64,000 bases of DNA, from assembly GCA_947034895.1 (NCBI GenBank), contig OX344762.1:44248760-44312759 (forward strand). Direction: 5' to 3'. The notes beneath the pieces were generated by a model. The model worked only from the letters and a program-made list of their open reading frames with translations, did not search any database and had not been told where the DNA came from. Below are positions 1-11,467 of this stretch, one piece after another (the first letter of the stretch is position 1; every line of letters starts with the position of its first letter). Source of the DNA: Rhytidiadelphus loreus. Taxonomy: Eukaryota > Streptophyta > Bryopsida > Hypnales > Hylocomiaceae. The position numbers were made by a program, and so were the translations under genes.

Positions 1-510
1 ATCATTTGAAGACAATCAAGGTAACAATTAGGTTTATCTCTCAAGAAGGGAGGTATTTAAGAAACCCAAAACCAACCCAATCCTTCCAAAATACTTCAAC
101 CATCAATAGTTAGGGAAGGATGAAGTTTGGATTAAAGAATGGATGAAGATGCCCAAGAATCATCCATTAGGGTTTAAACTTGGGACATGAATAGAAGATA
201 ACATTTTAAGGCTAGGGTTGAAATTTCAGACTCAATTGGAATAATCTATGCATAGTAAAGGGTGGATGAAGTTTAGTTAGCTTATTGAAGGCACCAACTT
301 CATCCGGTCATAACTTCTTGTAGGAATCTTCAAATCTTTCAAGACTTAGGTTTTTGGCAATGGCATGCTCTAAACTACAAGTTGGATAGGTTGGTCTTAG
401 GCTTTAAGTTCTTTTCCACAACGACTTCATAGGTTAAGAGTTGTTTGGAATCGGTCGTGTTAATTAGAGTAATATTTTGTCATTTCTTTTAAGATTAGGA
501 ACCTAAACAA
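1..510. other. AT-rich flank, no gene seen
   Basis: I see no coding signal. The motif GGATGAAG and close variants recur here and again at about 6630-6670, so this stretch is probably old repeat sequence related to the 6.6-7.1 kb region. Confidence 0.4.
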
Positions 511-632
511 AGATTCATTTCTTGGAAGGCACAATGGACCGACGTTAGGCACCCGTAGGAAATTATTGTAAATACTAGAACATGATTGTGCATGCTGATT
601 TACTAAGGGGGGATAAAAAAGCGCTCACAAGG
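511..632 (+). repeat. Dispersed repeat, copy 1 of 2
   Basis: This segment matches 7036-7152 in the same orientation. Both begin with a CATT-CTTGGAAGGCACAATGG block, continue through a CACCC(A/G)TAGG block and a TTTAC(T/C)AA(A/G)G block, and end in GCGC(T/C)CACAAG. They differ by substitutions and small indels. The repeat abuts the C-terminal end of the decayed MULE-like gene. Confidence 0.7.
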
Positions 633-639
633 GACTGAC

Positions 640-3600
640 TTCTATATTGGAACAACAACCTAATTAGGTCCCAAATGATTTAGTATGCCCCTGAGTAGAA
701 TTAGCTTCACTTCATTGAAGCTAAAACTAGAAGCATGAATAAAGATGTCTACCATACACTATACCTACAAATTACAATGAAAATATAATAAAGATGCTTA
801 CAATTTGCCCAACTTCCACGTTTATCTAAGCGACTCAACTTCATCTTCTTAATATAATAGGTGCACTCTGGAAAAGATAATATTGTAAGCATATAATTGT
901 CAATCCGAGGCTTTATCCCCGACCTCAATGAAATAATGCAACCAAATCCCGGATGAGGAACCATTGTCACTCTTTGAATGCTAAAATTCAAAGTGAGTGT
1001 TGAATTGAAGCACAATTGTTCTGATGCTTTGTTGTTGGTGCTTTTAGGTTCCTGCAAACAACTTTGCCTGCTCTTATTTTGGGTTGCTCATCAGGTGATG
1101 ACGAAATAGTATGTGTACGTACAAGTTCAATGCTTGCTTCTTCTCCAAATAGTCATCGAGGGAAAATGACCAGCTGTTGTGGAAGTCTGAAACCAGCTAC
1201 TTCCAAGGCTAAAATCTCGGCCTTTAAAAGTTTTGTGTCCATTTTCACCGGCCAAATGGCTGGCACAGGTGGTACAAATAACACCCACTTCCATCGTGTT
1301 TCCTTCCTACAACGTTCAATGTCATCGTTGCAAAAGAAAATTTGCATGCGATCATTTTGATTTTTCTTGTAATTCACCATCATACCTATATATGTTAGTG
1401 CCACGGTCGCAATGTTCTTTTGGACGATTTGGGTTGTACACTTCTTCATCGTAATTGTTTGGAGCTCAAAACAAGCTTTTGTTGAGGTTTTGGCCAATCG
1501 GACAATATGCCATTGCGTCTCGTCACACATGCTCTTCTGAATTGCGGACACATGAGTGCATTGAGGAGTAGTAGTTGTGTCAAGAATGTTGTCAGTGTTC
1601 ATTGTTTCATAGACCTCCATATGTACAGGTACAACACCCTCTTCATAGATCAAAGTGAGATCATGTACTTTTTTTGTTGCATTGGAAGTTCTTGTTTGGA
1701 TGCGTGGATGGGAGAAATTCACCTTGTCAAGCCTATATGAATCAAAGTCGCAGCTAAGAGGTTGGTCATCTTTCTTCTTCTCCAATCCAAACACTTCTTG
1801 ACTTTCGAGATGTGGTTCTCGATTGATGAATTCTTCAACTCCTAAAATCTTAGAAATAGCTTCAGTGAGAGATTTGGATTCCTAGTTCTCTCTGCTAACC
1901 GTTGTATAACTCGTAATAAAAGCTCTTCCTTGCCTGGCCCAGTCGCTGTTTGATTTTCCTTGAGGTACTAGTAGTACTTTACCATTTGCATAAAGGCTCT
2001 TATAAAATTGTCTACAGTTGCTATGTATAAATCGTTTCTACGATTTCCAGATTGTTGAAGTCACTTGTTGTGGATTGGCTTAGCCAGGTTGCACAATGGT
2101 ATTTCAGCCTTTCCAGACAGAGTTAGATCCTGCAATCACGGAGATATTAAACTTCAATTTTTAGAGTTTCCACAAGACACCCTGAAGTATGGATATAGTG
2201 TCAAAAGCATAAAGAGAGTGGAATCAAACCATGCAGCCACCGCCGAAAGTGTTGGATTGAAGAGCAATCTGAAAAACAATAAATGATCCATATTTCATAC
2301 CCGATAGATGTCTTGGCCCTGAGAGAGCCTTGTGAGCGCCCTCACCATACACTAGTTCCTAAAATAAAGAACAATGTACGGTAGTGCAAAAGTACTATAG
2401 AAGGAGAATTTACTAATTCTTAAAAAGAACAAAGACAACTCCGATTACATACGAAGGATCATGCATTCATTACAAGTAATAGACAACTAGGATAGATACT
2501 TACAAGTTTTCCACTGGCGGTAACGAAAATGCCAGAATGAAAGTCACAACTCCAATCGGTGTAGCCCTTCCTTTGTAGTGGCAGTTGATGATGACTATTA
2601 TCCTTTGATAGCAAGGTATCGCTCTTCGGATTGGTCCGTGAAAGTGGTATTTTTGTACTGTTTACATAGTACACAATGTTGATCTTGTAAGTCTCCATGA
2701 ATTTCCGCCTTTGTATGCTTCTCCATGGATTGTGTCCAATGGAAGAGGCAAGTCCTTTCCCTATTAGGCATTGATTTGGAAATGTCACTCGACCCATAAA
2801 CAATCCTCACCGCATTCCAATTGGCTTGTGCACTATCCGCCAAAAAGATTTTGAATTGAGTCTGTGGTACACCATGTTGATCCAGAATTGAATTAAAGTT
2901 TTCCTAAAATAAATCTTGAATGGCACAATCCTTGGATTGCATGTTGCAATATGCAATTGTCATAACACAACAATAAAGAGAGTTGTAAATGTCCACGCCA
3001 TGGTCGTCTATTCTTCAACACGTTTGATATGATCAAACAATCATCCAAGTTTCCTCAAAGTCCCCCCCCCCCAACTAACATGCGTTTTACCAGATCAACT
3101 CCGCTTGCTAGACCTACTTCTGACATTTTGAAGACAAAAACCTATCTCTGTCCGTCCCTTGATCTGGAAATTTACTTTCTTGCACGGAAGCCTATGCACT
3201 AGAACCTCTTAATTTTGTAATGCTATCAATCACTCCAAATTTCCTCAAATACTTGAAAGACGTTACCTTGTTCTATATACTTGGAGAGCTCAAGTACTTG
3301 CATTTATCCAAGATAGGAACAAGTTTGTTGAAATCCTCGGGGGGGGCATTTAGAGTGTCCATTAAAAACTACTTGCGAACAAAACTTTGGACCCCCTATA
3401 TACTTTTTGAATTTTAAATAAAACAAAATTAAACAAATATGAATAGATTTTCCTACTTTGAAAGTTTATGTTTTGAATTATTGATATTTTTATTTGTTAA
3501 TAATAATTAGTTACAAATTTTGAAGTAAAAAGATACACTGTAGAACTAAAAAATAACTTTCACACCCCTATATTATATAAGAAAAAATTGTCTAAAAAAT

Positions 3601-4613
3601 GAACAAAAAATTCCTAAAAATAACTCATTATTGAAAGCTCATTTTGAGTTGAATATTGACTCAATGGTCATCTAAATGTGTTCTCTATAATTATTTGAGT
3701 TGAAAAACATGTCATTTTAGTTCATTTTCAACCTCTTCTAGAAATCATTTCATATTTCATTTCAGTTGAAAATTTTGGCAATAGAAAGCTATAGTCATTA
3801 TTAAACAATGTTCAAAACTTTAGGTTGAAATTATAGTTTATTAGAAACCACTTGTTCACACGTGGTTTGTTATAGTAGAACTAAGTGCACCCCCCGAGTT
3901 GAAATCCAATCGCTTTGTTTGCTCTCCGTCAGGACATAGAAGAATACCTCCAAGAAGTTCCTTTGTAGCCTCCATGACAATAGCGGAATTCGTGACTGAC
4001 GGTGCTCTTTCCAATTGCTCTCTAATTAGACTTCGGGTTCTGTCCTACATTTCTCTGAGTTCCCCATCCTTCACCGGATGCTTGTGAATGCCAAGATGAA
4101 TGAACGTTCTTGTCACAGTGCGGTTTCTTGCAACGTAATACACTTGCGCAAGACATTAATGAATATGGTTTTATATCAACGAGATATACACATTTGAAAT
4201 GCTTTGCAAATTCTGTACACAAGCATTGAACTAAGAGGATGGGGTTGTCAGTTTGTAGTGATTGTCTTTGACCACACATACCCATTATACCGCTTATCCA
4301 TCCCAGACAATTGTTTTGCTTGTGATGAGGTTTGCCTATAATCAATAACACGCAACTCAAATATGACATCGCCATTAAATCGTGGAGGCAACACTGTCAC
4401 TTTTTTAATTTCAATACTATCATAGTCGAGCTTCAACAAGACATTCCTACATCCTTTCAAATTACGTAATTGCCTCAAGCAATCTACCACCAATGCTCTT
4501 GACCCGTTTGACAGAGCTTGCTCCAGCATCACAACTACATGGAACAATGGATGAATAGAAGTGTTGATTTTTTTTGCTACAAAGGTCGAGTTGACTTGGA
4601 CAATATTTAACAC
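640..4613 (-). pseudogene. Decayed MULE-like transposase with SWIM finger
   Basis: Minus-strand coding pieces appear in family order but are broken by stops, frameshifts and AT-rich inserts. An N-terminal piece lies at 4613-4022. A core piece at 2843-2598 contains FLADSAQANWNAVRIVYG when read just upstream of its first Met, followed by TCLFHWTQSMEKHTK. This acidic-residue then Cys-Phe-His-Trp arrangement is typical of MULE transposases. A long open piece lies at 1794-1153. The tail at 1057-749 reads PECTYYIKKM then WANCKHLYYIF, which fits a SWIM-type zinc finger (CxC...CxH) whose second Cys is now Tyr. After a frameshift, FIHASSFSFNEVK follows at about 735-690. The family role is DNA transposition. 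This copy cannot encode a working protein. The MULE assignment rests on motif order and is moderately secure; the N-terminal piece alone is not diagnostic. Confidence 0.7.
3420..3890. other. AT-rich probable insertion in the MULE relic
   Basis: Coding-like minus-strand sequence stops at about 3890 and resumes near 3420. The sequence between is strongly AT-rich without coding character. I infer an insertion into the decaying transposase gene. No clear TIR or target duplication was found. Confidence 0.35.
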
Positions 4614-4682
4614 AAAAGTGTTGAAGTGTTGATTTTTTTTGCTACAAAGGTCAAGTTGACTTGGACAGTATTTAACACAAAA
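4560..4682. repeat. Tandem duplication, about 61 bp x 2
   Basis: Two near-identical units each contain AAGTGTTGATTTTTTTTGCT, then AGTTGACTTGGACA, then TATTTAACACAAAAGTGTTG. They differ at about two positions. They mark the left part of a TGTTGATTT-rich element that reaches to about 5735. Confidence 0.75.
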
Positions 4683-4734
4683 GTGTTGATTTTTTGTTAC
4701 TGCTTTTGTTGATTTGGTCGGGTTTTTTTTAATA

Positions 4735-4892
4735 ATTTTAAAATTTTAAAAAATTATTTTTCTATTGCCACGTGGCGAAGTCACATCGCGCCACGTGGTA
4801 ACCACCGCCACGTAGGCGGCCACCGCCGTGGGGGTTAGAACCTTGGACCTCACGGTTGAGGTCCAAAGCTCTAACCATTGAGCCACCCCAAA
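4735..4892 (-). mobile_element. tRNA-derived SINE-like element
   Basis: Read on the minus strand, this begins GGGTGGCTCAATGGTTAGAG, a good match to an RNA polymerase III A box (TGGCTCAATGG). About 30 bp later comes AGGTTCTAACCC, a diverged B box. Between them TTGGACCTC...GAGGTCCAA forms an anticodon-stem-like hairpin. A GC-rich body with CCACGTGGC repeats follows, then an A/T-rich tail. The layout suits a tRNA-related SINE rather than a functional tRNA, since the acceptor and T stems are not clean. Its length is an estimate. Confidence 0.5.
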
Positions 4893-4956
4893 ATCCATAT
4901 GAATACAAGTGAGTTAGAATTACATTTATATTGTTTTTTCATTTTTTTGGTAAGAA

Positions 4957-5305
4957 CAGCAGACTTTGGTGGCCGTTTCGGCATAGTAAAACACTTTTCT
5001 TGAAAAAACTTTGAACTAATAAAAGTTATAAAATTAAACTATCTTTCACCTCCAAAAATCCTTTTGAGATTTGGAGTCTTAAATCAAAAGTTATAGACAA
5101 AACTCAGAGCGGGTGTTTAAAAATGTAAAAAAAAAAGTTCATTTCAACCCTGCTCTGAATATTGTTCATAACTTTTGATTTAAGACTCCAAATCTCAAAC
5201 GGATTTTTGGAGGTGAAATATAGTTTAATTTTCTAACTTTTATTAGTTCAAAGTTTCTTCAAAAAAAGTATTTTACTGTGCCGAAACGGCCACCAAAGTC
5301 TGCTG
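4957..5305. mobile_element. Foldback (long inverted repeat) element
   Basis: The left arm starts CAGCAGACTTTGGTGGCCGT and the right arm ends ACGGCCACCAAAGTCTGCTG, a perfect complement. The complementarity extends over about 150 bp per arm with few mismatches and leaves a short centre, so a transcript would form one long hairpin. The arm motif GGCATAGTA...TTGAACTAA recurs in the foldback at 43681-44124, so the two are probably one family. Confidence 0.85.
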
Positions 5306-5877
5306 ACTTCAAAAAACACCGAAATGTGAATGATTTAGTGTTAAATTAAATGAAAATTGTACATAGAATTTAACCGTGGGGATTTAAACATTGCCCAAAT
5401 GACGAAAAAATATTTCAAACTTTTGTAAGTCTAAATAAACAAAAAAAGTGTTAATTATGTTGTTGATTTGGACATTGGACTACTGAAATCAACAAAAAAA
5501 ATTTGACCATTTTGTTGCTCGTGCCAAATCAACAAAAACTTGTGAATATGAACAAAAAAGTGTTCACAGTTTTGTTCATTTGGACATTGTGTTACCAGAA
5601 TTAACAAAAAATTGTAACCATTTTGTTACCTTGTGCCAAATCAACAAAAAATTGTGAAAATGGTCGATACAGTGCCCAAATTAACAAAAAGTTGATGATT
5701 TTCTGTTGATCTGGACATCATTTTCTACTAGTGGAACTAAGTGTAGTAACAATGTTTGATTGAGATTCAACTTTGACAAGGATGAAGGGCGGAGGAACAT
5801 AAGAAGAAGAAGACCAAGGCAAGGTTCCTACATTCCTAGAATTGGAATGAATTGCACTAGGAACTCCCTAAACCCTA

Positions 5878-6577
5878 AGGTAAACCAGCCTATGACACGC
5901 AGATTGCCTGGTTTGCCTTGTTGACATATTTGAAATTTTGAATTTTTTTTTTCATATAAAGGCAAACATGAAAAATTGGTAGAACAATTGAAATTTTATT
6001 TTTTTGACAAAATATGAATTTGTTACAAATTTTTGAAGTGAACTGGCCAAATGGCTCAAAACAATCTGTAGACTATCCCACAACCATCAAAAACTATACC
6101 TATGGTGGTCATCAAACCACCCAATGTAGTTACAATATTTCCTAACATGGTTGAAATATTTTCTAACATGGACATGACATAAAGGAATAAAAAAAGTTGG
6201 TTCATGTAATGAATTACACTAGAAAGGGACGAGTTCCTAAAACAGTCTCTAACATCTCCATCACGCACTACTAGAAAATTCTGTTTTTTTGTTGATTTGG
6301 ACGTGTTGATTTGGACAGAAATCAACAGATTTTTGTTCAAATCAACACTTTACTGTTGATTTCTGTCCAAATCAACACGTCCAAATCAACAAAAAAACAG
6401 AATTTTCTAGTAGTGATGCACCATCATACAAAACATTGATTTCAGCCATCAACCTACCTAATGAAGATTTGCTTACATTAATTAGAAAAAACCTGACACA
6501 GATTGATGGAAAACTGTAATGGGTCATCTTATAGATGTCTGTATTAGGCACTTGGCCTGTTATAGGCTGGTTTACCT
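5878..6577. mobile_element. TA-flanked TIR element (AGGTAAACCAGCC ends)
   Basis: The left end TA|AGGTAAACCAGCCTATGAC and the right end TTATAGGCTGG then TTTACCT|TA are inverted copies flanked by TA. This fits a Tc1/mariner-type target. No ORF is recognisable inside. A 150-bp CACTA-ended foldback is nested at 6266-6415, so the original element was about 550 bp. It shares the AGGT...ACCT terminus with the MITEs at 13.7, 30.7, 46.7, 52.0, 54.0 and 57.1 kb. Confidence 0.75.
6266..6415. mobile_element. CACTA-terminated foldback MITE
   Basis: The element starts CACTACTAGAAAATTCTG and ends CAGAATTTTCTAGTAGTG. The arms, about 60 bp each, are essentially perfect complements, with a short spacer containing TTGTTCAAATCAACACTT. 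The CACTA/TAGTG termini are the signature of the CACTA superfamily, here a non-autonomous derivative. The 3-bp flanks ACG and ATG are only a near match for a target duplication. Confidence 0.8.
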
Positions 6578-6579
6578 TA

Positions 6580-7860
6580 TATCTTCCAGCCTTGAGATTC
6601 TAGAATGTATTTTCCCCTATACAGATGGATAGTGATACGGATGGATGAAGTTTGGAGGTCATAGTGGATGAAAAATAGTTAATTTCATCTACGGGGAACA
6701 AGATGGTAGGAATGAGACGGAACAATTGACCCAAGGTCAGAGGTCCAATTAGAAGATAGTCTTGAAGTTTAGTCAAGTAGTAATCAACAGATGAAGGTTA
6801 GGCACCACTAGAAGCGACTTTCATCCATTGATATCTTTTGTTGTGGAGGTCGAATGGGTTAGCAAGAGGTATTTTTGGAAATATCACTAGGCAATCTGCC
6901 ACCTTTAGGGGCTTAGATAGGAAGGTCTCCATTTCTTTCTACTGTCACTACTACCATTAGGACCTAATCTAGTATTTAGAAACCTTGTAGCCAATTAGCA
7001 TCCTTTTTGCAACCATAACCAATTAGGAATAGGAAAGATCCATTGCTTGGAAGGCACAATGGATTGATGCTAAACACCCATAGGTAGGATTAGGAACAAA
7101 AGCCTGGTTGTGTTGATTATTTACCAAAGGTGGACAAATAAGCGCCCACAAGCCCTCAATCTTGAGATTGCAAGATGGATTTCTGACAACATCCCCCAGA
7201 GGCTACACCGTGAGATTACATGGTCTCTCAATCATAGCCATGCAAGATGGCTTCCTAAAATAATCCATCAATGGCAGTACCATGAAATCATAGTGTTCCT
7301 AAATCTTGTGATCACACAGTGTAGACTTTATGGGATGTTTTCATGATGCCATCATGGAACCTCACAAAAGAAATACTTGTAGATAGGTAGTATTCCTTCA
7401 TGCGGACATGTCACATGTTTTGATGGAACCATGGTTGGAAACCTCTCTTATAACGATGGTTTGCCTACATCAATTATGCATGTTCTAAATGGAACGGATG
7501 AAGGCAAATGAAGGTCTTAGTATGTTTTGCTTCTAAGAGGCCGTTATTCCATCTGCCTCTAAATTGGATTGTTGTTCATGTTGTAAATTTCAAAGGAACC
7601 ATCAATCTTTTTCTGAGATAGAGAGAATAGTGCTTTGAGGATTACTAGCATATTATGTTGTATTACAAGGTCGACTAGTGGGTGCTAGTAACAGAGGTCA
7701 CCTAACTCTATGTTGTCTCCTTTTTATTCGTAGATATTGTTTCAACACATATTTAGCAGGATACACATAATCGATTTATGCGCAAACTCCGTCAATTATG
7801 CAATTATCCCAAACGTATGTACAAAGACAACAAAGGATGATTCATAGGAATCCTATGCTC
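6580..7860. other. No gene seen; repeat-derived
   Basis: Apart from the repeat copy at 7036-7152, I find no coding or RNA signal. Short open stretches carry no recognisable motif. Confidence 0.4.
7036..7152 (+). repeat. Dispersed repeat, copy 2 of 2
   Basis: This is the counterpart of 511-632 in the same orientation, ending AAGCGCCCACAAG. The two copies lie about 6.5 kb apart in direct orientation on either side of the MULE relic. That would be expected if both derive from one repeat family or from the ends of a larger element. They are too diverged to be a recent duplication. Confidence 0.7.
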
Positions 7861-8640
7861 GATCTTCACCATTTCCAATGGTGATTTAGTGAAGCTATTT
7901 GTTCCGGGATTTGGAAAAGTAGGCGAAGGTTCTATCGTAGAAGATCGCCCTCAGGGGCAATGGCTGGGTGTGGCCATCCCATTGGAGATGTGGATATTTG
8001 TATTGTTACGGCCTTGTTTGCTTATTGTGGGAGCTCATGGCTTAAGATTGAATCTCTATGAAAGGGGTTTAAGAACGTTGGCGGATGTGGTGAACATGAC
8101 TGTATTGTAGAGATTGGCCGTTGTTACAAAGTTGGTGGAAAACCATGTTCCCATGGATTCCTCTCTTTTTATTTCTCAAGACGCTTAGTTCAATGGGCTT
8201 GAGGTGCATCACATGACCATTGAGGGTGTGCTTCTATCTTCAAGTCAAATCAATTGCTCAATAGCGGATAATTACTTCTAGAATGGAATATTTGGAGAGG
8301 ATTATGTTGGTGTCATTGTCCTAGATGTTTTTGTGGGTAAAGATGATGAGATCATGATTCATACTCGGTGGCCCGTTTCAGAATGTTGGTTTCCTAATGG
8401 TTGATTGTTGAAAAAGACCTTGGACCACTTTGCAACCAATGTCGTCATCAAAGATTCACTTGCTTATTTAGGGAGGAGATTGAAGGCGCTTTATTGCTTC
8501 ATTGTTCGAAAGCCCAATCTGAATGATAGGGATTCCCAATACGTACAGAAAACAGTGGAGGACGAGATTCGGAAGGTTACTTCCTCAAAATGTTGTAGAA
8601 GTCAATGTTGTCAATTTCCCCCCAAGATAGGACACTTCTA
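7860..8640 (+). pseudogene. Coding-like fragment upstream of the DUF7869-type relic
   Basis: Plus-strand sequence has protein-like composition, with open pieces at 7889-8110 (LFVPGFGKVGEGS) and 8405-8641 (LDHFATNVVIKDSLAYLGRR). They are separated by in-frame stops. I do not recognise the protein. A one-base slip in a C run near 8622 would join the second piece to the following ORF, so this is probably the N-terminal part of the same decayed gene. Confidence 0.4.
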
Positions 8641-11467
8641 GTTAGGCAAAAGTTCTATTTGAAGTCATTTGAAGAATGCCGCAAATATGGGATTGCAGTC
8701 GGCGAACAATTGCACCCTGTGGATGGGACTCGAAAGCAAATATTTATCACACTAAAAGGTGCTGAAGTTTATGGCACGGCTTGGTACATTATCCACGGAA
8801 TTCCAAAGTTGACATACCACAATTACATTGACAAGTATAAAAAAGGCACGATTTCAGGGATACACGGAAACAAAAGGATTAAGAGTTCTCGGATTAGAAC
8901 TGTTCAAGCCACTAGAACTATGAAAAAAACCATTGACAAGAATGCTAACCAAATGCCACACCAAATGTGCAGCATAGGAAATGGGAGAATGGACACTCTA
9001 AAGTTTCTACCTGCTGGAAACAATTGAAAGCTCATTTTGCTGGAAACAAATGAGGTACTACATTACGTCTCTTTCTTTGGGTTCAATCACAATGAAGTCT
9101 AATCTCTAAATCTGTCATCGTGATATGTCACGATGCCTAGTCTTTATTATCAATCATTTGCAGTGCAAGTGTTCTTCATAGACCCATTGTTTCATAAAGT
9201 CCTATATTGTTGATACCTTCTTTATACAAGCATTCTTTAATTGTTAGTGCACTTAAATGTGGACTACGGCCTTCCAACCAGGTTTTTTTTTTTCATTTTT
9301 CATGAAGTGGCGAAGTGGCGATATTAAATGTTACGGTGGTGCTCCAAGTTTCAACATTCATCCATGTACTAGATAGAAAATGTGTTACTACGTATCTATA
9401 ATTTTGTTTTCATTCACAATGTGGCGATTTCATCCAAGATTTTTCTTGAACTTGAAATTTTTTGGCGATTTCATCCAAAAATTTCCTAAAAATTTCCTAT
9501 GGTTTGGTGCTAGGAAAAAAAAATTGGTGCAATTTTGCACCAAATTGCTAGAAAAAAACCCCCTGCTTCCAACCATTATCCAGTCAACCATTAGTAGACT
9601 GCAAAAAGAGCACTTCAACAATGTTTCTATGAAGCCTGTTGAAAGTTTGTTTTCAAAATGTAGTTTGTGCGATCAATACCAAGAGTTTCTGTTGAAGTCA
9701 CTGAAAAGAAGCCTTGAGTATGTGGAGTTTATGAAACAACATAATCAACATCTTAATCATCAAGCATCTTGCCGCCACTTGTACGCCTCGTGGCATGACA
9801 AATCCAAACGGAACCCGCAGGAGATACTATGCGTTATTCACGACAAGATGGATATGGCTAAAATGGCTCTCCTAGGAATGCAAGTGACAATGAAGGCCAT
9901 GGCGGGTCTAGAACAGATTCATCTGAGTATGACAGGAATGGTTTCTCATGGTCACAGTGATGGTGCATACGCCCACTATACTCCATCTTATTGGCCTGGA
10001 GATTTGAATTTCACAATTTCATCGTTGGTGAGATTATTTCGGCAACTGGAAGGTCCACGTAGTAATTCAAGAGTCAGGCGACCTCTCTCCCTATCTACCA
10101 GCTAATCCAATGTTTAAGGCACTACTCAAAGGAATGTCCAAGTGTATGGATAGCTTGAAGTTGGTAGCAATAGGTGACCAGATTGGATCTGTCCCCCTTC
10201 CTAAGAATTTATATCTTCAACTTGACAATTCCTCAAAGCATAACAAGAACAAATATCTTATAGCATTCTTGTCCTTATTCACTGCATGAGGATTTTTCAA
10301 GGAAATTCAGGTTGGCTTTCTACTAGTCAAATACACTCATAAAGACATTGATGCATATTTTAGCCACATGTTCAAAGCCTTGAAGACAAAGAATACTTTT
10401 GTCGTTATTGACATTATGAAATCATTCATGGAGTCCCAAGAATTAGCATTTATGCCAAAGTTTATACAAATAGAGGATTTTAAATCATTTGTAGGGAGAT
10501 TACCAGAGTAGTGGCTCAAAACGATTAATTGGGTTGGAAGAGATGCACCTTTTAGATTCTATGTAGATAGTGACGGGGTCCCCGTTATGAATTTCAAAAG
10601 GTTGACCGTTGATTCTCAGTGGTTGCCGTCTTATAAACCTTTGCAACGACTTTGGAAGAGAGACCGCAATGGTCAACTAACGCTTCCTCCTAGTTGCCTA
10701 AAGCCTGTTCCATTCAAACCCATGTGGGGTAATGAAATTCCCAAAGCCACGGGTAACCAAGAAAAGGTTGTTGAAATGGCGTAGAAAGCTACCTTTAATA
10801 AGAGTTTTATGATGTTAGAACTAGAGAAGTACCTTCAGTATTGGCAAAATAGAATGTCTAAATGCGAGGGATTTGCAACTACATTCGGTCCATATGTAGA
10901 TTATTGGAAACATGTGCTATGTGAATTGAAGGAACCCCTTCCCAAATGTCCAACAGAATTGCAAGAAGGCAGGAACCCCTTCCCGAATGTCTACATCATG
11001 ATTGGAGGATCGTGTGTTATAAAGTATCAGGCCTAGGGTCAAGAGTAAATCCCCTTGACGTCATTCAAGAGGAAGGGGACCTGGAACCTTATTGCGGACC
11101 TGCAAATGAAGCACCACAACAAAGCTTCAATCCTTGGCTTGACATTAAACTAGACTCGTGGGTCTCCCTAAGACCTGATGAACTTGAAATTTGTGTTGTT
11201 TGGCAAGGAAGAGCATTGTCCACCGTGTGCAAATTGGTAGGAGATGTGAACCATGGAAAGTTTTTGCTTCAGTATTGGCGACCAGATAATTATGAAAGCA
11301 CAATGGAATTGAGATACCGGAATTGCTAGTATAGTAAATGGATTGTTGAAAACCCTCCCCCCACTGGGGTGGACGCAACTTCTGTAGTGTACGCAAATTG
11401 GTCCAAGATAGTGGATCCAAAGTCATGAATTATTCCTAAGAAAAGTAGAGAGGTTGCCGTAGAATAG
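8605..11467 (+). pseudogene. Relic of a DUF7869-type transposon-associated protein
   Basis: One long plus-strand gene is readable across several breaks. 8605-9027 contains YGTAWYIIHGIPKLTYHNYI, an N-terminal HTH-like region. About 9600-10060 contains FSKCSLCDQYQEF (CxxC) and CVIHDKMDMAKMALL, followed by HLSMTGMVSHGHSDGAYAHY. A +1 frameshift near 10060 leads to LYLQLDNSSKHNKNKY at about 10210 and YTHKDIDAYFSHM at about 10330. These match the layout of an uncharacterised eukaryotic family I know as DUF7869, with its LQxDN and HTHxDxD motifs. In-frame stops fall at 10287, 10509 and 10782. A frame change near 11000 leads to a C-terminal piece with WQGRALSTVCK and KFLLQYWRP, ending near 11467. The family function is unknown. 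Its abundance and decay suggest a mobile-element passenger or transposase-like protein. The copy is dead. Confidence 0.65.

Larger units (their letters stand above)
4560..5735. mobile_element. TGTTGATTT-rich element, possibly CACTA-like, with two nested inserts
   Basis: Both flanks (4560-4730 and 5310-5735) are built from TTTTGTTGATTTGG and its complement CCAAATCAACAAAA. The right end (TTTTCTACTAGTGG) resembles the end of the CACTA-terminated foldback at 6266-6415. Between the flanks lie a tRNA-like SINE head and a foldback element. A matching CACTA left end was not found, so the boundaries are approximate and the class is an inference. Confidence 0.4.

Noticed and set aside
1153..1794. 213-codon minus-strand frame as an independent gene
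   Set aside because: It has MULE-relic pieces on both sides in the same orientation and order, so it is better explained as one piece of that pseudogene.
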